This document shows positions 36,508-45,101 of a DNA stretch of 64,000 bases, one piece after another (the stretch's first letter is position 1; each line of letters starts with the position of its first letter). The notes below the pieces were generated by a model. The model worked only from the letters and a program-made list of their open reading frames with translations. It did not search any database and had not been told where the DNA came from. Source of the stretch: Variovorax sp. YR216 (GTDB taxonomy: Bacteria > Pseudomonadota > Gammaproteobacteria > Burkholderiales > Burkholderiaceae_C). The stretch lies in NCBI RefSeq assembly GCF_900107745.1, contig NZ_FNRO01000012.1, positions 62,001-126,000 of the forward strand. The letters run 5' to 3'. The position numbers and the translations under genes are program-made.

Positions 36508-37941
36508 TCAGGACGCGTGCGCCGCCTGTCGTCTCGCCAGTGCCAGGAGTTCACGGTGCTCGACGAGCAGGTGTTCCCCGAGTTCGTCGAGATCCGGCAA
36601 CGCCTTGCGGCAGGCGATCAGCCCGTAGTCGAGCCGGCCGTTGTAGCTGGTGACCGTCACGTTGAGCGCCATGCCGTGCGTTGCGATCGACACCGGGTAG
36701 TAGCTCTCCACCTTGGCGCCGGCGAAGTAGAGCGGCACCGGCACCCCGGCCACATTGGAGATCACCAGATTGGCCGCCGGCGGCGTCCAGTCGGCCAGCC
36801 GCGAACGACCGAACATCGACGCCATGCCGGAGACGAGCCAAGGCGCCGCGAACATCGGAAAGTCCATCGGGATCGCCGACTTGAGCTGGTTCAATGTCGT
36901 CTTGCGCTGGCTCGACGTGCCGCAAATTCGCTTGAGGCGAAGGATCGGATCGGGCTCGTCGGTGGCGAGATCCATCACGAGCATGCTGACCTGGTTGTTC
37001 GCCGTCGCGTCCCCTTCCTCACGAAGACTCACGGGAGCGGCTGCGCGCATCGATTCGTCGGGCAACTCGCCGCCGTCGAGCAGGTAGCGCCGCAGCGCGC
37101 CCGCCGTGGTGGCCATCACCACGTCGTTGAACGAAACGCCGAACTGCTGGGCGATCTGCTTCACCTCCGCAACCGGCACGGTGCGGCCCACGAAACTGCG
37201 CTGGTTGGTGATGGCCACGTTCAGCGGCGTGCGCGGGGCGACGATGTCCGACACTGTTCCGATAGACCCGGCAATGCCCTTGGTCCACTCACCGATCGGA
37301 GGCGTCAGCCGCTGCGCCGCATTCGCCATCTCGGGCAGCATCCGGAACAGCTTGATGTACTGGTGCGCCGTGTTGCGAAGCGCCGCGCCGGCCAGTTCCG
37401 CCACGCCCAACTGGTACTGGTTGCGCCGAAGCTTCGGCCGCGGTGGCTTGATCTTCCGGGGCGTGGCGCTCGTGTCGAACATGGCGCGGCCCAGTTCGAT
37501 GCCCGCCTGGCCATCGATGCCGGCGTGGTGGAGCTTGGTGTAGAGCGCCACTTCGCCGCTCTTGAGACCGTCGATGATCACCATCTCCCACAGGGGCCGG
37601 CTTCGATCCAGCAGCATCGAATGCTGCCGCGCGACGGCCTGCTGCAGTTGCCGGTTGCTGCCGGGGCGTGGCAGGGTGATGTGGCGGATGTGGTGGTCCA
37701 GGTCGATGTCCTCGTCCTCGACCCAGACCGGGTTGGACAAGTCGAAGGGCATCAGCGCGAGCTTGCGGGTGAAGACGGTGGCCAGGTGCATGCGCTGGGC
37801 GACGAAGGTCTTGACGTCTTCGTAGAAATCGCCGTCATGGCCCCCGGGCAGGCTCAGCACGTTGAGGCAACCGACGTGCATCGGCATTTCGGCGGACTCG
37901 ACATGCAGGAACAAGGCGTCCATGCCGCTCAGGTGGTTCAT
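36508..37941 (-). CDS. Wax ester synthase/diacylglycerol acyltransferase (WS/DGAT)
   Basis: 477 residues, normal length. The catalytic HHxxxDG motif is H138-H-A-G-I-D143-G. N-terminal MDALFLHVESAEMPMHVG and the C-terminal PLYFAGAKVESYYPVS and GLIACRKALPDLDELGEHL are WS/DGAT signatures. It condenses acyl-CoA with a long-chain alcohol or diacylglycerol, making wax ester or triacylglycerol storage lipid. GAGGA precedes the ATG. The acyl-CoA ligase gene is 19 bases upstream on the same strand and would supply the acyl-CoA. Confidence 0.93.
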   Translation of the reverse strand: MNHLSGMDALFLHVESAEMPMHVGCLNVLSLPGGHDGDFYEDVKTFVAQRMHLATVFTRKLALMPFDLSNPVWVEDEDIDLDHHIRHITLPRPGSNRQLQQAVARQHSMLLDRSRPLWEMVIIDGLKSGEVALYTKLHHAGIDGQAGIELGRAMFDTSATPRKIKPPRPKLRRNQYQLGVAELAGAALRNTAHQYIKLFRMLPEMANAAQRLTPPIGEWTKGIAGSIGTVSDIVAPRTPLNVAITNQRSFVGRTVPVAEVKQIAQQFGVSFNDVVMATTAGALRRYLLDGGELPDESMRAAAPVSLREEGDATANNQVSMLVMDLATDEPDPILRLKRICGTSSQRKTTLNQLKSAIPMDFPMFAAPWLVSGMASMFGRSRLADWTPPAANLVISNVAGVPVPLYFAGAKVESYYPVSIATHGMALNVTVTSYNGRLDYGLIACRKALPDLDELGEHLLVEHRELLALARRQAAHAS

Positions 37942-37960
37942 CGCGGTTCCTCGATTCGGT

Positions 37961-39673
37961 TCAGGGTGTGGGGGCGAGCGCGGAGGACTGGACCTCCACC
38001 TCGTCCTTGAGCATCTTCTTGGACAGCTTCCCCACGGCGGTCTTGGGTAGTTCGCTCCGGAATTCCAGCGCGTGAACCATCTCGTGCTTGCCCAGCCGGT
38101 TCTTCAGGAACAGCTTGAGTTCGTCGAGCGTGAACTGCGGCTGTCCGGCGCGCAGCTTGACGTAGGCCTTGGGCGATTCGCCCCGGAAGTCGTCGGGGAT
38201 ACCGATCACGAGCACCTCCTCGACGGCCGGATGCTCGTGGATCGCTTCCTCGATCACGCGCGGATAGACGTTGAAGCCCCCGCACAGCAGCATGTCCTTG
38301 GTGCGGTCGACGATGTAGAGATAGCCGTCCTCGTCCATGTAGCCGACATCACCGGTGCGGAAGCAGCCATCGCAAGTGAAGCTCTCGCGCGTGGCTTCGT
38401 CGTTCCTCCAGTAGCCGGGCATCACGTTGGGGCCGGCGATCGCGATCTCTCCGCGCTCCCCGTAAGGGAGCACGCGCGCGGGGTCTTCCACGTCGAGGAA
38501 CCGGATCGTCACGCCCGGCTGCGGAATGCCGCAGGAGCCGGCCTTGTGCTGCCCCAGTGTGGGAGTGAAGGTGCCGCAGGCCGAGGTCTCGGTCATGCCC
38601 CAGGCCTCGGTGAGCCTGCAGCCGGTCAAGTCGACGAAGCGGCGCATCAGTTCCACCGGCAGCGGCGCGCCGCCAGAGGCGCAGACCTTGAGCGAACGGA
38701 GGTCGTACTCGCTCACCTGCGGATGGCTGGCGAGCGCGGTGAACATGGTGGGCACGCCGGGGAAGCAGCTGATGCGCCGGTCGCCGATGGTGCGCAGCAC
38801 CGCGCCTGCGTCGAAGCGTGGTTCGAGCACGATTTCCGCCCCGATACTGAGCGGAAACAGCAGGTCGCACACCATCGCGAAGACGTGGAACATCGGCAGC
38901 ACGGCCAGGCAGCGCTCGCGGCCGTGGTGCAGCAAATTCGCGTTGTCGACGTTGGTCACGATCACCTGCGTGACAGCCGCGGCCAGATTGGCGTGCGTGA
39001 GCATGGCCCCCTTCGGCAGGCCGGTCGTGCCGCCGGTGTACTGCAGCACGGCGATGCTGCGTTCGGGGTCCGTGAGCGGGTGGTGTTGGGGACGGCCGTC
39101 GTTGTCCAGCAGTTCCGCGAAGCGCAGGCACTGCGCGTCGAACTGGACGGCGCTCACCAGGTCGCTCGCCGCCAGCTGCGCCTGGCTTTCGTCGGGCGCG
39201 GCACCGTACTCGCCCATGGCGCCCACGACCAGCGCCTGGAGCCGCGTGCCGCCCATCAGCGCGCTCATCTTCGGATACAGCGACACGAGGTCCAGCGTGA
39301 TGAGGATGTCGGTCTGGCTGTCCTCGATCTTGTGCGCGAGCACCTCTGCGGCATCCAGCGGCGAATAGTTCACCACCGTGCCGCCCGCGCGCAGGATGCC
39401 CATGAAGGCGAAGACGTACTGCGGCACGTTCGGCAGGTACAGACCCACGTGCACGCCGGGCCCGACGCCCAGGCGCTGCAGCCCGGCGGCCGTGCGATCG
39501 ACCAGGCCCGACAACTCGCGGTAGCTGAACGTGCGGCCGGAATAGCTCAACGCCGCATGGTCGGGCCAGCGGCGCACGGCCTCGTCCAGCATGCCCAGCA
39601 CGCCGGCGGAGTGCAACTCGGCGTCCCAGCGGACTCCCGCGGGGTAAGACTTGATCCAGGGCGCTTCTGACAT
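37961..39673 (-). CDS. Long-chain fatty-acid-CoA ligase
   Basis: 570 residues from MSEAPWIKSYPAGVRW, with AGGAAC just upstream; 35 further open codons are rejected because they lack a ribosome site and cross the operator repeats. The AMP-binding motif is QYTGGTTGLPKGAMLTH, and LTEAWGMTETS and YLYIVDRTKDMLLCGGFNVY follow; the C-terminal lysine region is ELPKTAVGKLSKK. It activates fatty acids with ATP and CoA. Forms an operon with the WS/DGAT gene. Promoter region 39674-39909 holds an inverted pair of TGTC-N6 motifs. Confidence 0.95.
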   Translation of the reverse strand: MSEAPWIKSYPAGVRWDAELHSAGVLGMLDEAVRRWPDHAALSYSGRTFSYRELSGLVDRTAAGLQRLGVGPGVHVGLYLPNVPQYVFAFMGILRAGGTVVNYSPLDAAEVLAHKIEDSQTDILITLDLVSLYPKMSALMGGTRLQALVVGAMGEYGAAPDESQAQLAASDLVSAVQFDAQCLRFAELLDNDGRPQHHPLTDPERSIAVLQYTGGTTGLPKGAMLTHANLAAAVTQVIVTNVDNANLLHHGRERCLAVLPMFHVFAMVCDLLFPLSIGAEIVLEPRFDAGAVLRTIGDRRISCFPGVPTMFTALASHPQVSEYDLRSLKVCASGGAPLPVELMRRFVDLTGCRLTEAWGMTETSACGTFTPTLGQHKAGSCGIPQPGVTIRFLDVEDPARVLPYGERGEIAIAGPNVMPGYWRNDEATRESFTCDGCFRTGDVGYMDEDGYLYIVDRTKDMLLCGGFNVYPRVIEEAIHEHPAVEEVLVIGIPDDFRGESPKAYVKLRAGQPQFTLDELKLFLKNRLGKHEMVHALEFRSELPKTAVGKLSKKMLKDEVEVQSSALAPTP

Positions 39674-39730
39674 GGGGCGGTTCCTTGCTTGCGAAGGCAG
39701 GGATTGTGTTTTCCGGTCCCCTCCTTCGTC

Positions 39731-39746
39731 TGTCAGCTTTTTGCAG
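39731..39746. promoter_or_regulatory. TGTCN-N6-KGCAS motif, copy D (left arm of inverted pair)
   Basis: TGTCAGCTTTTTGCAG. With one more base on the left (39730-39746) it mirrors 39798-39814 at 16 of 17 positions in inverted orientation. Lies 57 bases upstream of the acyl-CoA ligase start. Confidence 0.5.
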
Positions 39747-39797
39747 GCTTGGCGCGTGCGGGACACGGTCAATGCCATGTCTCCATGGCGTCAGCGA

Positions 39798-39813
39798 CTG
39801 CAAAAAGATGACA
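39798..39813. promoter_or_regulatory. TGTCN-N6-KGCAS motif, copy E (right arm of inverted pair)
   Basis: Reads CTGCAAAAAGATGACA on the plus strand, TGTCATCTTTTTGCAG on the minus strand. The distance between the two arms is 51 bases, about five helical turns, so two dimers could sit on the same face of the DNA. It is 96 bases from the MFS gene start. Confidence 0.5.
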
Positions 39814-39909
39814 GAGAGATCAAGGCGCCCGGCGGGAAGATCCGCGCCCCGAGCCGAGAAGAGCACTCGATGGCCTCGCCGGATCACCCCCTAACCCCAG
39901 GAGACAAAA

Positions 39910-41249
39910 TTGCCCACCCTATCCGCCACTGCGCCGGTTCCGCTTGCGATCGACCGCGCCTCGACCGGCGACGCCGAAGCGGTCTACAAGAAGATCACAC
40001 ACCGCCTGATCCCCTTTCTCTTCGTCTGCTATCTGCTCAACTTCGTCGACCGCGCCAACATCGGCTTTGCGCAGTTGCAGATGAAGAGCTCGCTGGGCTT
40101 CAGCGACGCCGTCTACGGCTTGGGTGCCACGATGTTCTCATCGGGTATGTCATCTTCGAAGTGCCCAGCAACCTGCTGCTCAAGCGCCTGGGTGCGCGCG
40201 CGACGATCATGCGCATCATGGTGCTGTGGGGGCTGGTATCGGCCGCCACGATGTTCGTGCAGACGCCGACCCAGTTCTACATCGCACGCTTCCTGTTGGG
40301 CGTGTTCGAAGCCGGCTTCTTCCCCGGCATCGTGCTGTACCTGACCTTCTGGTACCCCACCGAACGCCGCGCGCGCGTGCTGGCGCTGTTCATCACCGCG
40401 CAGGTCGCCGCCGCCTTCATCACGAGCCCGGTGTCGGGCTGGATCCTCAAGAACATGCACGGCCTGCATGGATGGGAGGGCTGGCAGTGGATGTTCCTGA
40501 TCGAAGGCCTGCCGACCGTGGTGCTGGGTGTCATCGTCCTGTTCCTGCTGCCCAACGGCCCGAGGGAAGCCCGCTGGCTCACGGCGGGTGAACGCGACCT
40601 GGTGGAGCGTGCGCTCAGCCGCGAAGGCAACGTCGAGCCCGAAGCGCATGCCTTCGGAGGCATGCTGCGCGACCCGAAGGTGTACCTGCTGGCAATGGGC
40701 GCCTTCGTCGCGGGGTGCGCCGGGTACTTCCTTGCCTTCTGGACGCCCACGATCATCAAGGACCTGGGCGTGGCCGACCTGCAGATGGTGGGCCTCTACG
40801 CGGTGATCCCGAATGTCTTCGGCATCATCGCGATGGTGCTCTACGGGCGACGCGCGGACCGGCACAACGAACAGCGGTTGCACTACGGCCTGGCCTTGCT
40901 GGTCGCTGCCGCGGGCTTCCTCGCATTGAGCTGGACCACGCACCACAGCCTGGCATGGACCCTGGTCGCGATCGCGGTCGGCGGCTCGGGATTGGTGTCG
41001 TCCACGCCGGTCTTCTGGGCCATGGTCACGCGCTACCTCTCGAAAGACCGGGCCGCCGGCGGCATCGCCTACATCAACGCGCTGGCCAGCATCGCGGGCA
41101 TCAGCCCCGCGGTGGTGGGTGCGATCAAGACGCAGACCGGCAGCCTCGACCTCGCGATCTACATCCTGTGCGCGATGTTCGTGCTCGCCTCGATCGCAGT
41201 GACGCTGGGCATGCGCCGGGCCTTCGCAGGCGGGCCGGCGCGCGCCTGA
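39910..41249 (+). pseudogene. MFS transporter (ACS-type) with a one-base frameshift
   Basis: A TTG start with AGGAG 6 bases upstream opens a frame encoding ITHRLIPFLFVCYLLNFVDR and ANIGFAQLQMKSSLGFSDA, then VYGLGATMF. At 40135-40139 (TTCTC) one base is missing compared with the expected TTCTTC; after it the protein continues in the next frame as IGYVIFEVPSNLLLKRLGAR to the stop at 41249. Joined, the parts give about 446 residues with 12 membrane helices, as in anion:cation symporters for organic acids. Either a recent inactivating mutation or a sequencing error. Confidence 0.8.
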
Positions 41250-41285
41250 GTCCTCTACTTCCCACACGATCCAAAGGAGAACCCC

Positions 41286-41897
41286 ATGCCCCAAACCATC
41301 GCGACCCACATGAATGCACGCGCAACTTTCAAACGGATGGAAGACAGCACGAAAGAAGACTTCGAAATCATCGTGCCGCAGGCGATCCAGCACGCCCAGG
41401 CACTCGCCGACCGTGTGCTGGCCCACCTGAAACTCCTGCAGGGTGACTACGGCGGTTTTCCCATCGACCGCTACAGCCATTGCCTGCAGACTGCCACCCT
41501 GGCGCTGCGCGACGGACGCGACGAGGAATACGTCGTCTGCGCACTGCTGCACGACATCGGCGACACGCTGGGCTCGTACAACCACCAGGAGATTGCCGGC
41601 GCGATCCTCAAGCCCTTCGTGTCAGAGGCCAACCACTGGATGGTGGACAACCACGCGATCTTCCAGGGCTACAACTTCTTTCATCACGTCGGCCTGGACC
41701 GCAACCTGCGCGACAAGTTCAAAGGCCATCCGCACTACGAACGCACGGCGGAGTTCATCGAGCTCTACGACAACCCGGCCTTCGATCCGAGCCGGGAAAT
41801 CCTGCCGATCGAGACCTTCGAGCCGATGGTGAAGCGGCTCATGGCGGCCCCGCGGCGCTCGATCCTTCTGCCCGACGCGGACGCCCGGAGGGCATGA
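41286..41897 (+). CDS. HD-domain protein, possible dinuclear metal enzyme
   Basis: 203 residues, AAAGGAGA before the ATG. HD-fold ligands are seen as H65 (RYSHCLQTA), H89-D90 (LLHDIGD), H100, H117/H123 and H133/H134 (NHWMVDNHAIFQGYNFFHH) and D162/D167 (LYDNPAFD). The set of several His plus two Asp would suit a two-metal site, as in HD phosphohydrolases or the PhnZ/inositol-oxygenase diiron oxygenases. Which chemistry applies cannot be told. It follows the MFS gene by 36 bases, so it may act on the imported compound. Confidence 0.75.
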   Translation: MPQTIATHMNARATFKRMEDSTKEDFEIIVPQAIQHAQALADRVLAHLKLLQGDYGGFPIDRYSHCLQTATLALRDGRDEEYVVCALLHDIGDTLGSYNHQEIAGAILKPFVSEANHWMVDNHAIFQGYNFFHHVGLDRNLRDKFKGHPHYERTAEFIELYDNPAFDPSREILPIETFEPMVKRLMAAPRRSILLPDADARRA

Positions 41898-41944
41898 ACG
41901 CGGCCGCTCGCCGGTGGTCTGGCGCTGGCCGCCGAGCGAGCGCC

Positions 41945-42745
41945 CTACCGGTGCGGCGTGTCGAAGGGATAGAGCAGCTGCACCCACCCTCGCGGGCAGA
42001 AGTGCTGCCACTGGCCTTCAGGTAAGGCGAGCCGGTCACCCACCGCGTACCACACCAGGGGATGGACGCCCATGCCCATGTGGCTGCTGCTGTTCACCTC
42101 GATGTTGTCCGTGTGGTCGCCGCGCCGCTCCACACTACAGCCCCAGCCGACCACGCCGTCGCACCGCGAATAGATCGAGGTCGTGGGCACCGGTGGCGGG
42201 TGCTGCGGGAGTGCACGGTCGGCCATGTCCTTGTGGCGGTTGACGGCGCGATACAGGTGCCAGGCATGGGTGCCGGTGGCGGGATCCCCGTGGAAGGGGC
42301 TGCCGAGCGTGATGACCTGGCGAACCTGCGCAGGCGCGGCGCGCGCCATTTCGCGCGCGTAGATGCCTCCCAGGCTCCAGCCGACCAGGCTGACGGTGCG
42401 GCCCGAACTCGTGTGCAGCGCGTCCAACTGCTCCATCAGCGCTTCGAGCACGCCCGCGCGGGGGCCGAAGTTGAAGCCCTGTCGCCATCCGTGCACGTTG
42501 TAGCCGCGCGAGCGCAGGAAGCGGCGCAATGGGTCGGTGGACAGGTCATCCGCGAGCAGTCCGGGCAACACCAGGACCGGATGCCCATCCCCACGCGGCA
42601 CACTGTGCATGAGCCACGGCAGGAACACCGGCATCGTGGCCCATTCGAGCAGGGCGCGACCCTCGAGGCCCAGCAAGAGCCCGGAGGGCCGTCGTTCGTC
42701 CGGCGTGCGGCTCGGTGGCGCGACAAGTGCGTCGATCAAGGCCAT
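41945..42745 (-). CDS. Alpha/beta-hydrolase, lipase/esterase-like
   Basis: 266 residues from MALIDALVAPPSRTPDERRP; a 96-codon open extension upstream crosses the promoter and is rejected. HPVLVLPGLLADDLSTDPLR gives the oxyanion strand, the nucleophile motif is VGWSLGGIYARE, and SRCDGVVGW and VNSSSHMGMG contain the likely acid and histidine. No signal peptide. The layout resembles triacylglycerol-lipase-like or PGAP1-like esterases. It lies near the WS/DGAT operon, so mobilising stored lipid is a reasonable guess. Divergent from the second Crp/Fnr gene. Confidence 0.82.
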   Translation of the reverse strand: MALIDALVAPPSRTPDERRPSGLLLGLEGRALLEWATMPVFLPWLMHSVPRGDGHPVLVLPGLLADDLSTDPLRRFLRSRGYNVHGWRQGFNFGPRAGVLEALMEQLDALHTSSGRTVSLVGWSLGGIYAREMARAAPAQVRQVITLGSPFHGDPATGTHAWHLYRAVNRHKDMADRALPQHPPPVPTTSIYSRCDGVVGWGCSVERRGDHTDNIEVNSSSHMGMGVHPLVWYAVGDRLALPEGQWQHFCPRGWVQLLYPFDTPHR

Positions 42746-42867
42746 GGTGTCACCTCTCTTTTCATGGTTGTGTGCCCCGCGATTTCGGAACACAGGAAAG
42801 TGCAGAACGCTCATGCAGGCAGTCGCCGATCTGATAAAAATTGTCTGGCGTCCCGCCTTGCCGCGTT

Positions 42868-42883
42868 TGTCGGATATTTGCAC
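42868..42883 (+). promoter_or_regulatory. TGTCN-N6-KGCAS motif, copy B
   Basis: TGTCGGATATTTGCAC, 24 bases before the Crp/Fnr start at 42908, in the 162-base divergent region shared with the lipase-like gene. It carries the same GATATT centre as the copy upstream of MarC. Confidence 0.45.
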
Positions 42884-42907
42884 CCGTGACGCCATGGAGA
42901 CATTGGC

Positions 42908-43606
42908 ATGCTCGAACTGACACCGCGGCAGCAGGCAGTCCTCTTGTCGAACCCCTGGTTCGCAGAGCTCGCCGCGGAGATCCGCGACGACGTGTTCGCG
43001 CGCGTGCGCCGGCGCGAGCTCGCGCAAGGGCAATACCTCTTTCGTCGTGGAGACGCCTACGAGGGCTTCTACGGCGTGCTCGACGGCTCGGTTCGCATCA
43101 GTGGCGTCACGCGCGGCGGACAGGAGGCGATCCTCACCTTCTACGAGCCCGGGGCTTGGTTCGGCGAAATTTCAGCCTTCGATGGCCTGCCCCGTACCCA
43201 CGACGCTCAGGCGCACAAGCCCACCACGCTTCTGTGGCTGCAGCCAGCCGACTTCGAAGCATTGCTCGATCGGCACCCTGCACTGCCGCGCCTGTTCCTG
43301 CGCCTCGAATGTGCGCGCCTGCGATTGGTGGCCGGGGCTTTCGAAGAGTTCTCCACGCAAAGCTTCGAGGCAAGGCTCGCAAGCCGCTTGCTCGCCCTCG
43401 CAGAGGGCTTCGGTGCGTCGAACTCGCACGGCGTGCGCATCGAGTTGCATCTCTCGCAGGAAACCCTGGCCCAACTCGTGGGCGCGACGCGCCAGCGCAT
43501 CAATCAGGTCCTGCAGGACTGGGCGCGCGATGGCCTGGTGGAGCAACACCGCGGAAAGCTGACAGTACTGGACGAAGCCAGGCTTCGAAGAGTCGCGCAG
43601 GGATGA
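42908..43606 (+). CDS. Crp/Fnr-family transcriptional regulator, second paralogue
   Basis: 232 residues. N-terminal MLELTPRQQAVLLSNPWFAE aligns with the LTSNPWFAR of the first paralogue. Cyclic-nucleotide-like barrel about 20-140 (FYGVLDGSVRISGV, EPGAWFGEISAFDG), then helix-turn-helix LSQETLAQLVGATRQRINQV. No FNR-type cysteine cluster. The recognition helix TRQRIN keeps the arginine that reads the G of the CRP half-site but has Gln in place of the CRP glutamate. Probably controls the divergent lipase and itself. Confidence 0.92.
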   Translation: MLELTPRQQAVLLSNPWFAELAAEIRDDVFARVRRRELAQGQYLFRRGDAYEGFYGVLDGSVRISGVTRGGQEAILTFYEPGAWFGEISAFDGLPRTHDAQAHKPTTLLWLQPADFEALLDRHPALPRLFLRLECARLRLVAGAFEEFSTQSFEARLASRLLALAEGFGASNSHGVRIELHLSQETLAQLVGATRQRINQVLQDWARDGLVEQHRGKLTVLDEARLRRVAQG

Positions 43607-43713
43607 GTGCAATGGCGATGCAGGTCAAGTCGCATTGAGCATTGAGCCTCGACCTCCCCTCTTGACGGGCAGCAACCAGGCGGAGCCCGAAACCGAACCT
43701 CGCTGAATTCCTA

Positions 43714-43729
43714 CAGCGCGAGCGCGCTG
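43714..43729. terminator. GC-rich hairpin between convergent genes
   Basis: CAGCGCGAGCGCGCTG is a 7-2-7 perfect inverted repeat in the 139-base gap between the Crp/Fnr gene and the lipocalin gene, which point toward each other. There is no strong T-run on either side, so efficient intrinsic termination is uncertain. Confidence 0.4.
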
Positions 43730-43745
43730 CTTGCTGCTGTTGCCA

Positions 43746-44951
43746 CTACTTGCGGACGGCCTGCTTCGCGCTCAGGCGGTCGTAGCCGCTCAGTTCGAGG
43801 AATCCCTCACCGGTCAGTACGCCGGAGACCTTCACAGGGCCTTCCCAGTAGATGTTGGCACTGGTCACGCTTGAGTCGAACTCGCTGTCGGGCTGGAACG
43901 GCTTGACGTCGAGCACGCCCGAAGGCAGCTTGAGACGCCACTCGGTCGGATAGGCGATGCGCGTCCTCGGGCTGGTCCACTGGTTGCCGGCGACCAGCTC
44001 GATCTCGCCGGCCTTGAGCGGCACCGACCCCTGCACATTCGAGATCGTGCCGGCGGTCATGACGCTGCGGCCTTCCATGTCGAACAGCTCGTAGAGCATC
44101 AGGTCCGAGCCGTCCGACAGGTGCAGCGCGAACCAGTTCCAGCCAAGCGTGAGAACGTCGAACTCGCCCCACTGGTGATCGAACCAGATGTCGCCGTGGA
44201 CCTTCATCGGCTTGCCGCCGACGGTGATCTCGCCAGCGGCCTGGAGGCGGGGTCGCGAGTAGTAGTAGCTGATGCCGCTCGCGCCGAAATCGAGCAGGCC
44301 CGGCGTTTCCGAACCCGGCGCGCGATGCGCCACCACCTGCCCGCCGCCCTGCAGCGCGAGCGACACCTGGGCCCCGCCGTCGATCGCGGCGTGCAGCTTG
44401 CGCGACGTGGGCGTCTCGGTGACCTGCCAGCCTTCCTGCCGGAAGTCGAAGCCGTTGATCCCGGCGTTCGCTGGCGTGCCGGCGGTTCGCAGCTGGCTGG
44501 TGTAGCGCTTGCCGGTCTGGAGATCGGTCAGCGCCGCATGCATCACCGTGTGCTTGATCAGTCCGTTGGCGACAAAGACGACCATGTGAAACCCGAAGCG
44601 CTGCCCGCCCTTCGCATCGAGGACGCCGCTGTAGTACCACCACTCCATGGCGGAGCCGTGCGGCGCCTCGTCGGCGGGCAGGTTGAGGGGCGGGAGCGCG
44701 GCGGTCCGCTCCTTCGGTTTCTGGATGCTGTCGGAGGGCGACGCGACCGAGGCGGCGGCCTCGCGGGCCAGCGGTGTCGGTTCGCTTTCGGCGAGGTAGT
44801 CGAACGCGAAAAACGAGGCCGCCGCGACGACCACGACCGTTGCGAAGAAGATCAGCAGCCCTCGCCGCTTGCGCGCCCGCAAGTACGCCGAACGGGGCTT
44901 GCCGGCAGCGTATCGGCTGTAGTTTCTTCGAACCTGCTCGTCGACACTCAT
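43746..44951 (-). CDS. Membrane-anchored AttH/CrtC-type lipocalin
   Basis: 401 residues. A positively charged N-terminus and one membrane segment (about 31-51, LIFFATVVVVAAASFFAFDYL) anchor it facing the periplasm. The lipocalin-like AttH/carotenoid-hydratase pair of domains follows: HGSAMEWWYYSGVLDAKGG, GFHMVVFVANGLIKHTVMHA and HGDIWFDHQWGEFDVLTLGW carry the conserved His, Asp and Trp residues. Relatives are CrtC hydratases and secreted AttH proteins; no carotenoid genes are near, so function is open. Most family members have a cleavable signal rather than an anchor. Confidence 0.85.
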   Translation of the reverse strand: MSVDEQVRRNYSRYAAGKPRSAYLRARKRRGLLIFFATVVVVAAASFFAFDYLAESEPTPLAREAAASVASPSDSIQKPKERTAALPPLNLPADEAPHGSAMEWWYYSGVLDAKGGQRFGFHMVVFVANGLIKHTVMHAALTDLQTGKRYTSQLRTAGTPANAGINGFDFRQEGWQVTETPTSRKLHAAIDGGAQVSLALQGGGQVVAHRAPGSETPGLLDFGASGISYYYSRPRLQAAGEITVGGKPMKVHGDIWFDHQWGEFDVLTLGWNWFALHLSDGSDLMLYELFDMEGRSVMTAGTISNVQGSVPLKAGEIELVAGNQWTSPRTRIAYPTEWRLKLPSGVLDVKPFQPDSEFDSSVTSANIYWEGPVKVSGVLTGEGFLELSGYDRLSAKQAVRK

Positions 44952-45101
44952 GGTGGTGGCGTCCTTTCGCCCGCGTGGTGTGGCCGGCGGCTATCTTAGC
45001 GACTGGCTCGAAGGCGGCTAGCGTCGGCGAACCTTCGGGCGCGCGCGTTGTCCATCTCGTCACGATCGGGCCTCGATGCCCCCGGAAACAGAAAGACGAA
45101 G

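Noticed and set aside
42746..43033. 96-codon N-terminal extension of the lipase-like hydrolase
   Set aside because: It would cover the divergent promoter and the start of the Crp/Fnr gene and has no homology-like features.
43633..43647. CATTGAG repeated twice as a regulatory repeat
   Set aside because: A seven-base duplication right after a stop codon, too short and common to mean anything.
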